Origin: Paraburkholderia atlantica
GTDB taxonomy: Bacteria > Pseudomonadota > Gammaproteobacteria > Burkholderiales > Burkholderiaceae
Direction: 5' to 3'
NCBI RefSeq assembly: GCF_009362785.1
Contig: NZ_WHNQ01000007.1
Location: 1 to 64,000, forward strand
DNA: 64,000 nucleotides
This document shows positions 42,724 to 50,865 of this stretch, in pieces. A program made the translations under genes and the position numbers. The notes beneath the pieces are model-generated. The model was not told the origin of the DNA. It searched no databases and worked only from the letters and a program-made list of their open reading frames with translations. Numbering within the stretch: the first letter of the stretch is position 1; each line of letters begins with the position of its first letter.

Positions 42724-43641
42724 TTATGCGAACAGATCGAGTCCGTTCACCAGTCGTTTGGCCAGACGCGGTTGACGCAATTGCTCCAACCACCATTGAA
42801 GCGCGCGCCCTTCGTGGTCGCCACGCCAGGCAACGTAGAGCACATTGGGTTCACGGGGATCGGCCGTGTCTTTCTCGACGAGTTCGCCTCGCTTGAGCAG
42901 CGCCGCAATCCTGCGTCTCGGCAGCCAGCCGACCCCGAGGCCGTCACGCTGAGCCAGAATCTTCGCGCGCATGCTGGGAACGGCCAGCGAAGCCTGGCCG
43001 CCAACAACGCCATAGGCGCGGCCCGGCGTCATTCTCGACGAATCGGCCACGACGACGGCACGATGGGCCGAGATATCTTCGCGCCTGAGCGGACCTTTGG
43101 CTGCCGCCAGCGGATGATGCGGCGCGACCGCGAACACCCACTCCATCACACCCAGCTCGAACCACCGCAGCCCCGGTATCGCCGGGGGTTCGTTCGTCGC
43201 CCCGACAACCAGCTCGCCCCGACCTTCGCGCAGCGCCTCCCACGTGCCGCCCAGCACTTCATTCGTGACCCGAAGCTTGACCCCCGACTGCAACGCGTCA
43301 AACGCACGGATAACCGGCATCACGAGTTCGAACTCGATGATCTCGTCGCTCACGATCCATAACCGGTCCTCCCAGCCGCTCGCGATCTGCCGAACCCGCT
43401 GAGTCATGCGAGCCACGTCCTGCATGAGCCGGCCCGCCTCCTCTGCCAGCGCATGCCCAGCCGGGGTAAGCTGCAACCGGTAGCGCCGGCGATCGAACAG
43501 CAACGCGTCGAAGCGGCTCTCGAGCTGGCGCGCGGCATGCGACACAGTTGACGGCGCCTTGCCCAGTTGCGCGGCCGCGCGCGACAGGCTCCCGGTCTCC
43601 CGAATCGCTTCCAGCAATGCAAGCTCTTCCGCCGACAACAT
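42724..43641 (-). CDS. LysR-family transcription regulator
   Basis: About 305 residues from ATG 43641 (GGAG six bases upstream; ATG 43653 also in frame). HTH: ALLEAIRETGSLSRAAAQLG, KAPSTVSHAARQLESRFDAL, followed by a LysR substrate-binding domain (DRLWIVSDEIIEFELVMPVI, GELVVGATNEPPAIPG). Diverges from the glutathionyl-hydroquinone reductase gene with about 110 bp between starts, the usual regulator-target arrangement. Confidence 0.9.
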   Translation of the reverse strand: MLSAEELALLEAIRETGSLSRAAAQLGKAPSTVSHAARQLESRFDALLFDRRRYRLQLTPAGHALAEEAGRLMQDVARMTQRVRQIASGWEDRLWIVSDEIIEFELVMPVIRAFDALQSGVKLRVTNEVLGGTWEALREGRGELVVGATNEPPAIPGLRWFELGVMEWVFAVAPHHPLAAAKGPLRREDISAHRAVVVADSSRMTPGRAYGVVGGQASLAVPSMRAKILAQRDGLGVGWLPRRRIAALLKRGELVEKDTADPREPNVLYVAWRGDHEGRALQWWLEQLRQPRLAKRLVNGLDLFA

Positions 43642-43749
43642 GTTCCACTCCATCGAACGTATTCATTGGGACGATCGTACGGCAATACCATGCTGATGGT
43701 CCATCATGCTGTAACGAACCTGAACGTCTCGCGAACAAGGAGCATCGAT

Positions 43750-44739
43750 ATGGGCCTGCTGGTTAATGGTGAATGGCAAGACCGCTGGTATGACACGGCG
43801 TCCACGGGTGGTCGTTTTGTCCGCAAGGACGCCGCGTTTCGCAACTGGGTGAGCGCCGATGGCAGTCCCGGGCCCAGCGGGCGTGGCGGCTTTCGCGCCG
43901 ACGCTGACAGATACCACCTGTACGTGAGCCTCGCTTGCCCGTGGGCACATCGTGCGTTGATCGTGCGGGCGCTCAAGGGCTTGAACGAGATGGTCAGTGT
44001 GTCGGTAGTCCACTGGCTGATGCTCGAGCACGGATGGACCTTTGCCGAGGGGCCCGGCACCGTGCCCGATACCGTCAACGGCGCCAGCTTGTTGCATCAG
44101 GTCTACACCGCCGCCGACCCGCACTACACCGGACGAGTCACCGTGCCGGTGCTGTGGGACAAACAGCAGAAGACGATCGTCAATAACGAATCGTCGGAAA
44201 TCATTCGTATGTTGAACTCGGCCTTCGACGGTCTCGGCGCTACGCCTGGCGATTACTATCCGGCGCCATTGCGCCGCGAGATCGACGAAATCAATAGCCG
44301 TGTGTACGACACGCTGAATAACGGCGTCTACAAATCCGGCTTTGCAACAACGCAAAGCGCGTACGAGGAAGCCGTCAAGCCGCTGTTCGAGACGCTGGCG
44401 TGGCTCGAGGAGCGGCTCTCGACACAACGCTTTCTGACTGGCGAAACCTTCACCGAAGCGGACATCCGTCTGTTCACGACGTTGATACGCTTCGACGCCG
44501 TTTATGTCGGTCACTTCAAGTGCAACCTGCAGCGGATCGCCGACTACCCCAACCTTTCCGCCTATACGCGCGATATCTATCAGATGCCGGGCGTCGCGCA
44601 AACGGTCAATTTCGATCACATCAAACGGCACTATTACGAAAGCCATCGTGGAATCAACCCTACGGGCATCGTACCGCTTGGACCGGTGCTCGACTTCTCC
44701 ACCCCTCACGATCGCGCGCGATTCACGCCTGCCAGCTAG
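43750..44739 (+). CDS. yqjG: Glutathionyl-hydroquinone reductase (YqjG/EcM4-type glutathione transferase)
   Basis: 329 residues from ATG 43750 behind AAGGAG; longer upstream frames are noise. Reduces glutathionyl-hydroquinones using a catalytic Cys, here in YVSLACPWAHRALIVRALKG near residue 63. The family signature VPVLWDKQQKTIVNNESSEI and the C-terminal helical domain (LTGETFTEADIRLFTTLIRF) are both present. Likely induced by the divergent LysR in response to quinones. Confidence 0.92.
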   Translation: MGLLVNGEWQDRWYDTASTGGRFVRKDAAFRNWVSADGSPGPSGRGGFRADADRYHLYVSLACPWAHRALIVRALKGLNEMVSVSVVHWLMLEHGWTFAEGPGTVPDTVNGASLLHQVYTAADPHYTGRVTVPVLWDKQQKTIVNNESSEIIRMLNSAFDGLGATPGDYYPAPLRREIDEINSRVYDTLNNGVYKSGFATTQSAYEEAVKPLFETLAWLEERLSTQRFLTGETFTEADIRLFTTLIRFDAVYVGHFKCNLQRIADYPNLSAYTRDIYQMPGVAQTVNFDHIKRHYYESHRGINPTGIVPLGPVLDFSTPHDRARFTPAS

Positions 44740-44751
44740 GGAACCTCAGTC

Positions 44752-44963
44752 ATGTGCAAGGCTCATCCGATGCTCCCTCCGGTTCGCGGCCTGCGACTCA
44801 ATAACGTTGCGCTCGCCGTGGGCAACCTGGGCTCGGTTTCGTCATGACCGTAGACATGGTGTGGGCTGACCAGCCGTTGAGCGCCGAGCGGCGCTCAACC
44901 TTGTTGCGCGATCCGGAAGGAAACCTGATTCATATCGTCGGCCCGATATTGGGCCGCACCTGA
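44752..44963 (+). pseudogene. VOC/glyoxalase-family remnant
   Basis: ATG 44752 opens MLPPVRGLRLNNVALAVGNL, the N-terminus of a vicinal-oxygen-chelate protein, but meets TGA after 31 codons. A second piece (LLRDPEGNLIHIVGPILGRT, stop at 44961) is the usual C-terminal strand with the metal-binding Glu region. About 80 central residues are deleted and the frame is shifted. Confidence 0.65.
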
Positions 44964-44989
44964 GACCGCATCGGTTTCGATCGCGTCGC

Positions 44990-45739
44990 TTAAAGCTGAC
45001 TCATGCCGCCATCAGCAATGATCTCCGTGCCGACAATGAACGCCGATTCGGGTGCCGACAGATGCAACACGGTGGACGCAATTTCCTCTGGCGTGCCGAA
45101 GCGTCCCAGCGGAATCTGATTGAGAATTTGAGCGGCGGTGGCTTCGAGAGTCGCGGCATCCATGCCGAGCTTGCCATACAGCGGCGTTTGCACGGGCCCG
45201 GGGCTGACCACATTCACGCGCACGCCGCGCGGCAATAGTTCCGAGGACAAAGTCCTGGCGAGCGAAATCACGGCAGCCTTGCTGGCCGCATAAACGGATG
45301 AACCCGGCATGCCGATGTGCGCGTTGATCGAGCCGTTGATCACCACCGAAGCACCATTATTCAAATACGGCAGCAGCGACTGGATCTGAAAATAGGCGCC
45401 CTTGACGTTGGTATTGAAGCTCGCGTCCCAGAGCGCTTCGTCCACGTCAGTGAACGGCGCGAACTTTGCGGCGCCCGCGTTGATGAAGACCGCATCGAGC
45501 TTGATGCCTGCATCGCCGATCGCACGCGCAAGCTCGCGCGCGGCCGCGACCGATCCTGTGTCGTTACGAACCACCGCCGCGCTAGCGCCAAGCCCCCGTT
45601 TAGCCTCTTCGAGGGCCGCGCTGTCACGGCCCGTGATGACTACCCGGGCGCCTTCCGCGGCGAACGCCTTTGCTGTGGCGAGGCCAATTCCGCTGCTACC
45701 GCCAGTGACCAATACAGATTTGCCATCAAATCGCGTCAT
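44990..45739 (-). CDS. Short-chain dehydrogenase/reductase (SDR)
   Basis: 249 residues from ATG 45739 (GGAG upstream). Classical SDR: TGGSSGIGLATAKAFAAEGA, NAGAAKFAPF, Ser in VVINGSINAHIGMPGS, YAASK as YxxxK, and terminal GTEIIADGGMSQL. Probably NAD(P)-dependent oxidation or reduction of a small alcohol or ketone. Follows pqqD on the same strand, 154 bp away. Confidence 0.92.
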   Translation of the reverse strand: MTRFDGKSVLVTGGSSGIGLATAKAFAAEGARVVITGRDSAALEEAKRGLGASAAVVRNDTGSVAAARELARAIGDAGIKLDAVFINAGAAKFAPFTDVDEALWDASFNTNVKGAYFQIQSLLPYLNNGASVVINGSINAHIGMPGSSVYAASKAAVISLARTLSSELLPRGVRVNVVSPGPVQTPLYGKLGMDAATLEATAAQILNQIPLGRFGTPEEIASTVLHLSAPESAFIVGTEIIADGGMSQL

Positions 45740-45893
45740 GTCTTTCTCCAATGAGTCAGGTGAGTTACCGCGATTCAATGATGCGCCCTTTCAATTGAAA
45801 TACCGTACGGTCCGGGCGATGCAATCGTTCGAAATATTCGAACATCTTTCGCGATCTAATGTGCGGGCAACGCGCGCAAGGTCCTGGGCCGGG

Positions 45894-46175
45894 TCAATCC
45901 AGCCAGCCGCGCAGCCGCGCGTGATCGAGAAAACGATAGACGTCGGGCGCAAGTTCGGACGTGCCGAAAAGCCGTTCGAGTTCGCCGATGATGTCGTCGA
46001 GCTCGTGTGCTCCGTCGCAACGCGCGAGGATCGCGCCGGCACTAGCGTTGAGCTTAACCATGCCTTCGGGGTAGAGCAGCACGTAGGTGTCCTGCGCCGC
46101 TTCCCACTGCAGGCGGAAGACGCTCCGCAGGCGGGGGCGCAGCGGCACGCCGCTATCGGCGTCACGCGTGTTCAT
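45894..46175 (-). CDS. pqqD: PQQ biosynthesis chaperone PqqD
   Basis: 93 residues. PqqD binds the PqqA peptide and presents it to the radical-SAM enzyme PqqE. The sequence PRLRSVFRLQWEAAQDTYVL followed by LYPEGMVKLNASAGAILARC and DIIGELERLFG is the standard fold. In complete loci pqqB and pqqC lie between pqqA and pqqD and pqqE follows. Here pqqD directly follows pqqA, and no trace of pqqE is seen downstream (45780-45890). The remaining enzymes must be encoded elsewhere. Confidence 0.9.
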   Translation of the reverse strand: MNTRDADSGVPLRPRLRSVFRLQWEAAQDTYVLLYPEGMVKLNASAGAILARCDGAHELDDIIGELERLFGTSELAPDVYRFLDHARLRGWLD

Positions 46176-46261
46176 CGCGATCCTGGTGTCTTCATCGTCG
46201 TTCGTTGCGTACGCCGCCCGCGGCGCGACTGATGCGGCGCGGGCGGCACGCCGCAGCCCGC

Positions 46262-46336
46262 TCAGCGATTGGCGATATACATCGTGATTTCAAAGCCGAA
46301 ACGCACTTCGGCGTACGACGGGGTGATCCATTGCAT
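46262..46336 (-). CDS. pqqA: PQQ precursor peptide PqqA
   Basis: 24 residues, MQWITPSYAEVRFGFEITMY then IANR, from ATG 46336 with AAGGAG 8 nt upstream. The conserved Glu16 and Tyr20 (E-x3-Y), which are cross-linked to form PQQ, are both present. Located 86 bp upstream of pqqD and 65 bp downstream of a sigma-54 promoter. Confidence 0.95.
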   Translation of the reverse strand: MQWITPSYAEVRFGFEITMYIANR

Positions 46337-46400
46337 GGCATGTCTCCTTGTTTGCGATTGGATGGAAGAACCGCACTCGATGCGCGGCCGTTCCCTTCAA

Positions 46401-46416
46401 AGCAAAGGACATGCCG
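46401..46416 (-). promoter_or_regulatory. Sigma-54 promoter of pqqA
   Basis: On the minus strand CGGCATGTCCTTTGC gives GG-N10-GC, matching the -24/-12 consensus (xGGCAxxxxxTTTGC) with exact spacing, 65 bp upstream of the pqqA start. The adjacent gene encodes a sigma-54 activator. Confidence 0.75.
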
Positions 46417-46594
46417 GTGTCGTCACGCGAAGCGCGGTTGGAGATTCGGTGACGAAAGCAAGACGAACGCGTCGCTATATGACGCATTCGGGAGATAGGC
46501 AGTGTTGATTTTTGGAGCACCACCGCTGCGGGATGCAACAGTGGTGTGACAGCACGCTGGCGACACAGGAGTGCCGATGCAGGCGGCAGGTGGC

Positions 46595-48580
46595 TCAGAA
46601 GTCGTCCACCGCACGCCCGGGCTCGGCCGCGGGCATCTTGCGGTAGATCATGTTGCGCGACACGCCGAGTTCGCGCGCAGCCGCCGACACGTTGCCGCCA
46701 TGTCGCGCGAGCGCCGCCGCAATCACCGACACGGTCACGTCCTGCAGGCGCGCGCACTCCGGCACGGACGCACTGCCCGCGCCGCGCGTATCCACCGCGC
46801 CGCTCGACGAAACGCCACAGCGCAGGTCATCGAAGAAATCATCGGGCAAATGCTCGCGCCGGATCTCGCCGTCCGCGTCGACCATGGCCGCCGCGGTGCG
46901 CAGCAGGTTGCCAAGCTGCCTGAAGTTGCCCGGCCATGGACAGCGCTCGAACATCGCCATCACGTCGGGCGCGACGTGAAGCGGCTGCCCGCTCGCGCTG
47001 GCGAGCGACTCGCGCAGCAACATCTTCTGGATCACGACCGCGAGATCGGTCCGGTCGCGCAGCCGCGGCAGACGCACCACGAGGCCGTTGAGCCGGTAGT
47101 AGAGATCTTCGCGGAAGCGGTTCTGCGCGATCATCACGCGCAGGTCACGGTGCGTCGCGCAGATGATCGCGACGTCCACCGCAATGCTCCGCGTCGAGCC
47201 GAGCGGGTTGACGACGCGTTCCTGCAGCACGCGCAGCAACCGCACTTGCAGCGAATACGGCATGTCGCCGATCTCATCGAGAAACAGCGTGCCGCCGTTC
47301 GCCTGCAGCAGCTTGCCGATGGCGCCTTTGCGCCGCGCTCCAGTGAATGCGCCCTCCTCGTAGCCGAATAGCTCGGATTCGATCAGCGTCTCGGGAATCG
47401 AAGCACAGTTGACGGCGACGAACGGCCCGGCGTGACGCGGCGAATCGTTGTGAATCGCCTGCGCGAGCAGCTCCTTGCCCGTGCCGGTCTCGCCATTGAT
47501 CAGGATCGGAATGTCCTTGCCGATCACCCTTTTGACCTTCGCAATGACCGCGGCGACCTGCGGGTCGCCCGTGTCGAGATAGCTCAGACGCGAAAGCCCG
47601 GCAGCGGTCTGCGGCGGTTCCTCGCGCGCCGCCGCGCGCGCGCCCTCGTGCACGGCGACAGGACGGCTGCCCTCGGCCAGCGACGCCCGCCTGAACTGCA
47701 CCCGCGCGCAGACCACCGCGCCGCTGCTCAGGTTGAGCATCAGGTGCGGGTCGAGGTTCGCGCGCGCGCGATCGATCAGTTGCGCGCTGGTGGTCTGGAA
47801 CAGCGATGACAGCGTATGCGCGCGCAGCGCGGCGAGCGACATGCCGAGCTGGAACTGGGCACTCCGGTTGGCCGACAGAAAGCGTCCGTCGCTCGTGAAC
47901 GCGACGATGCCTTCCATCAGCGTGCCGAGAAACTCCGGACGACTATGGAAGGACACTTGCAGCGTTTCGTGGAAGGTGGTCGTGAACAGATGATTCTCGA
48001 TCATCTGCACCGACATTTTGGCGAGCGCCATCGTGTGCTGATGATAGCTGCGGTAGTCGCCCGTCACGTCGAGCACGCCGATCGCGTCGCCATACGGATC
48101 GAGAATCGGCACGCTCGAGCAGGTCAGGAAGCGGTTCGCCGCGAGGTAGTGCTGGTCGCCGTGCACGACCATCGCGCAACGCTCGGCCAGCGCCGTACCG
48201 ATCGCATTGGTGCCCTGGCGGTCCTCGGCCCAGTTCGCGCCGGGCCGCAGCGCGACTTTCTCCGCGCGCGCGAGAAAGTCGTCGTCGCCGATCGAATGCA
48301 GGATCAGCCCTTCGGCATTGGTCAGCACGATCATGCTTTGCGTGTTGGCGATCTGCTCGCGCAGCGTCTCCATCACCGGCATCGCGTGGGCGCACAGCAC
48401 CCGGTTCTGCTCGCGTTTGAGTACGAGATTCGCGTTCGAAAGAACCTCGTATTCGGGTCGCGCCGACGCGCACAGACCAAACGTTTCGGACCTTTCGTGC
48501 GCTTTCCGAATCGCCGGCGCGGGAAAGTCATTGGACCGGACGGCCGTCTGAGCCACGGTCGGGTGAACGTCATCGCGCAT
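46595..48580 (-). CDS. Sigma-54-dependent activator (AcoR-like)
   Basis: 661 residues. N-terminal GAF-type sensor (ALRPGANWAEDRQGTNAIGT, AERCAMVVHGDQHYLAANRF, typical of AcoR-like activators). Central AAA+ domain with GETGTGKELLAQAI, sigma-54 contact loop GYEEGAFTGARRKG, and LFLDEIGDMPYSLQVRLLRV. C-terminal Fis-type HTH (ARHGGNVSAAARELGVSRNM, IYRKM). Flanked by two genes that each have a sigma-54 promoter, pqqA and the PQQ dehydrogenase, which are its probable targets. Confidence 0.94.
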   Translation of the reverse strand: MRDDVHPTVAQTAVRSNDFPAPAIRKAHERSETFGLCASARPEYEVLSNANLVLKREQNRVLCAHAMPVMETLREQIANTQSMIVLTNAEGLILHSIGDDDFLARAEKVALRPGANWAEDRQGTNAIGTALAERCAMVVHGDQHYLAANRFLTCSSVPILDPYGDAIGVLDVTGDYRSYHQHTMALAKMSVQMIENHLFTTTFHETLQVSFHSRPEFLGTLMEGIVAFTSDGRFLSANRSAQFQLGMSLAALRAHTLSSLFQTTSAQLIDRARANLDPHLMLNLSSGAVVCARVQFRRASLAEGSRPVAVHEGARAAAREEPPQTAAGLSRLSYLDTGDPQVAAVIAKVKRVIGKDIPILINGETGTGKELLAQAIHNDSPRHAGPFVAVNCASIPETLIESELFGYEEGAFTGARRKGAIGKLLQANGGTLFLDEIGDMPYSLQVRLLRVLQERVVNPLGSTRSIAVDVAIICATHRDLRVMIAQNRFREDLYYRLNGLVVRLPRLRDRTDLAVVIQKMLLRESLASASGQPLHVAPDVMAMFERCPWPGNFRQLGNLLRTAAAMVDADGEIRREHLPDDFFDDLRCGVSSSGAVDTRGAGSASVPECARLQDVTVSVIAAALARHGGNVSAAARELGVSRNMIYRKMPAAEPGRAVDDF

Positions 48581-48917
48581 TGTCTCCCTCCAGGAGAGCC
48601 TGGTACCTTGCCAGGCTTTTCTTCGTGCTCTTAAGCAAGCTCCGGGCCATCCGTTTCATCAACGGTGGTGAAGCGAAGAGGCTGTATTACCGCAAATTGA
48701 TGCGCGCCGCGATATGCGGAGTCACCCGAGTGGCGCTTAACCCCCGCCGCTCGCGTCGCCCTCGCCCGAGCGATGCGCGCGAGCGCCGCAACTGCGCTGT
48801 TTCTCAACACTCCATCGCCCGGTGTTGTACCAGGACGCAACAGATGGAGCGCCGCTCGGGCGGTATATCCCACAGCACGTTTCAGGCGCGCCGCCGCTTC
48901 GGACTCGCTCACAAAAA
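48581..48917. promoter_or_regulatory. Regulatory region upstream of the PQQ dehydrogenase, with candidate activator sites
   Basis: Divergent spacer between activator and dehydrogenase genes. Two TGTT/AACA palindromes, TGTTTCTCAACA (48798-48809) and TGTTG-N10-CAACA (48823-48842), lie 75-120 bp upstream of the sigma-54 promoter, where enhancer sites of such activators are expected. The same half-sites TGTTG and CAACA occur upstream of pqqA (about 46503-46545). Confidence 0.45.
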
Positions 48918-48933
48918 TGGCATGCGACTTGCA
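48918..48933 (+). promoter_or_regulatory. Sigma-54 promoter of the PQQ dehydrogenase gene
   Basis: TGGCATGCGACTTGC with GG at 48919-48920 and GC at 48931-48932 (exact 10-nt spacing) matches the TGGCAC-N5-TTGC consensus, 85 bp upstream of the dehydrogenase start. Confidence 0.85.
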
Positions 48934-49018
48934 GTAACGGCATCGCAACCGGATCGACACGGAACGAAGGGGCGACGCCTCTCCCGGCACTGCATCGACA
49001 AACACTCAGGAGACGACC

Positions 49019-50746
49019 ATGAAGAACCGTTCGCCCGCCGCAGGCCGGCTGGCTGTCCTTGGAGCGAGCATCGCGATTGCGATGGCACTGAACGTGGCTC
49101 CGGTGGATGCCGCGCCGGACTATCCCGCCGTGACCTACGAGCGCCTCGCTCAAGCGCAAAGCGACCCGGGCTGGCTCACCTATTACCGCAGCTATAGCGG
49201 CCAGTCACATTCACCTCTGAAGCAGATCGATGCGTCGAACGTCGCCGGGCTCAAGCAGGCCTGGAGCTACCAGTTCCCCGCGGAACTCAAGCAGGGATTC
49301 GAAGCAACCCCGATCGTCAACGGCGGCTACCTTTTTGTCAGTACGCCCAAAGACAACGTCTATGCGTTCGATGTCAAAACCGGCACGCAGCTGTGGAAAT
49401 ACGAGCCGAAGCTCGGCGCGCTATCGTTCAAGACCGCCTGTTGCGACGTCGTGAATCGCGGCGTCGCGCTGTACGGCAAGAACGTCTACGTGGCGATGCT
49501 GAGCGGCGAGGTGGCCGCGATCGACGCGCAGAGCGGCAACGTCGTGTGGAAAAAGCAGATGTTCGAACCGGGTCTCGGCTACGCGTTCTCGCTTGCACCG
49601 CTCGCGCTCGACGGCGCGATCGTGGTCGGCACGTCGGGCGGCGAGTATGGGATTCGCGGCTATATCGCCGCGCTCAATCCCGACGACGGCTCGATCATCT
49701 GGAAGCGCTATACGATCCCGAGTGCCGGCGAGAAGGGTAGCGACACATGGCCCGACGGCATGCAGGAACATGGCGGCGGCGCGGCGTGGCTGACCGGCAC
49801 CTACGACGCGGCCACACAGACGCTGTACTGGGGCGTCGGCAATCCGGGGCCGTGGCTCGCCGCGCTGCGTCCCGGCGACAACCTGTACTCCGATTCACTG
49901 CTCGCGCTCAACCCGAAGAACGGCGAGCTGAAGTGGCACTACCAGTACACGAATAACGACACGTGGGACTACGACGGCGTCAATACGCCGGTCCTTGCCA
50001 ACATCAGCTACAAGGGCAAGCCGTACGACGCGATCATCCATGCCGACCGCAACGGTTTCTTCCACGCGATCGATCGCAAGACCGGCAAGCTGATCTACGC
50101 GGAGCCGTTCGTCAAAGCGCTGTCGGTGACCGGCTACACCGCCGACGGCAAGCCGATTCAGGATGCAAGCCGGTTTCCGAAGGCCGGCACGACGATCAAC
50201 ACGTGCCCGAGCTTTCTCGGCGGCAAGAACTGGTGGTCGACCTCGTACGATCCCGAGCGGCATATCGCGGTGGTCCCCTCGCTGCATGCGTGCATGAGCC
50301 TGTCCGGCAAGTCGGTCAGCTACATGGAGGGTCTGCCCTACCTCGGCGAAGGCTTCGAGATCCAGCCTGAACCGGGCAGCCAGGGTTATGGCGAGCTTCA
50401 GGCGATCGACGTCAATACCGGCAAGAAGCTGTGGGGTCACTGGACCAAAATGCCCTGGAACGGCGGCGTCGCCACGACGGCCAGCGGCCTCGCCTTCAGC
50501 GGTTCGCTCGACGGTCATCTGTACGCGTTCGACGTGACGACGGGCAAGGTGCTGTGGGAGAGCCCGCAACTCGCGAGCGGCATCGTCGCGCAACCTTCCG
50601 TGTTCGAAGTGGACGGCAAGGAATACGTGGCCGTGCTCGCGGGCTACGGCGGTGCGAATCCGATCTGGGGCGGCCCGATGGCCGACGTCGCGAAGGACGT
50701 CCCGCGCGGCGGCACGCTGTATGTGTTCGCGCTCGATCGCACCTGA
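49019..50746 (+). CDS. PQQ-dependent alcohol dehydrogenase, lanthanide (XoxF/PedH) type
   Basis: 575 residues with signal peptide (LGASIAIAMALNVAPVDA). Periplasmic eight-bladed quinoprotein: propeller tryptophan motifs (GTQLWKYEPKLG, GNVVWKKQMFEPG, GSIIWKRY, GKVLWESPQLASG) and the vicinal disulfide pair Cys141-Cys142 next to PQQ. Asp317 in TWDYDGVNT is the catalytic-base position, and Asp319 two residues later is the extra ligand found in lanthanide-dependent enzymes (Ca-type MxaF has Ala there). Oxidises a primary alcohol, substrate not decided by sequence. Followed by its likely electron acceptors. Confidence 0.92.
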   Translation: MKNRSPAAGRLAVLGASIAIAMALNVAPVDAAPDYPAVTYERLAQAQSDPGWLTYYRSYSGQSHSPLKQIDASNVAGLKQAWSYQFPAELKQGFEATPIVNGGYLFVSTPKDNVYAFDVKTGTQLWKYEPKLGALSFKTACCDVVNRGVALYGKNVYVAMLSGEVAAIDAQSGNVVWKKQMFEPGLGYAFSLAPLALDGAIVVGTSGGEYGIRGYIAALNPDDGSIIWKRYTIPSAGEKGSDTWPDGMQEHGGGAAWLTGTYDAATQTLYWGVGNPGPWLAALRPGDNLYSDSLLALNPKNGELKWHYQYTNNDTWDYDGVNTPVLANISYKGKPYDAIIHADRNGFFHAIDRKTGKLIYAEPFVKALSVTGYTADGKPIQDASRFPKAGTTINTCPSFLGGKNWWSTSYDPERHIAVVPSLHACMSLSGKSVSYMEGLPYLGEGFEIQPEPGSQGYGELQAIDVNTGKKLWGHWTKMPWNGGVATTASGLAFSGSLDGHLYAFDVTTGKVLWESPQLASGIVAQPSVFEVDGKEYVAVLAGYGGANPIWGGPMADVAKDVPRGGTLYVFALDRT

Positions 50747-50865
50747 ACGCGGCAGCCACTGCACCCGCCTCGTTCTGTACCTCGGACTCTCGCAGCTGCA
50801 TCTCTCCGCGCCCGCACGCAGCTAATGCGGGCGCGGTGTTCCCGCCATCACAGGAACGCACCATC

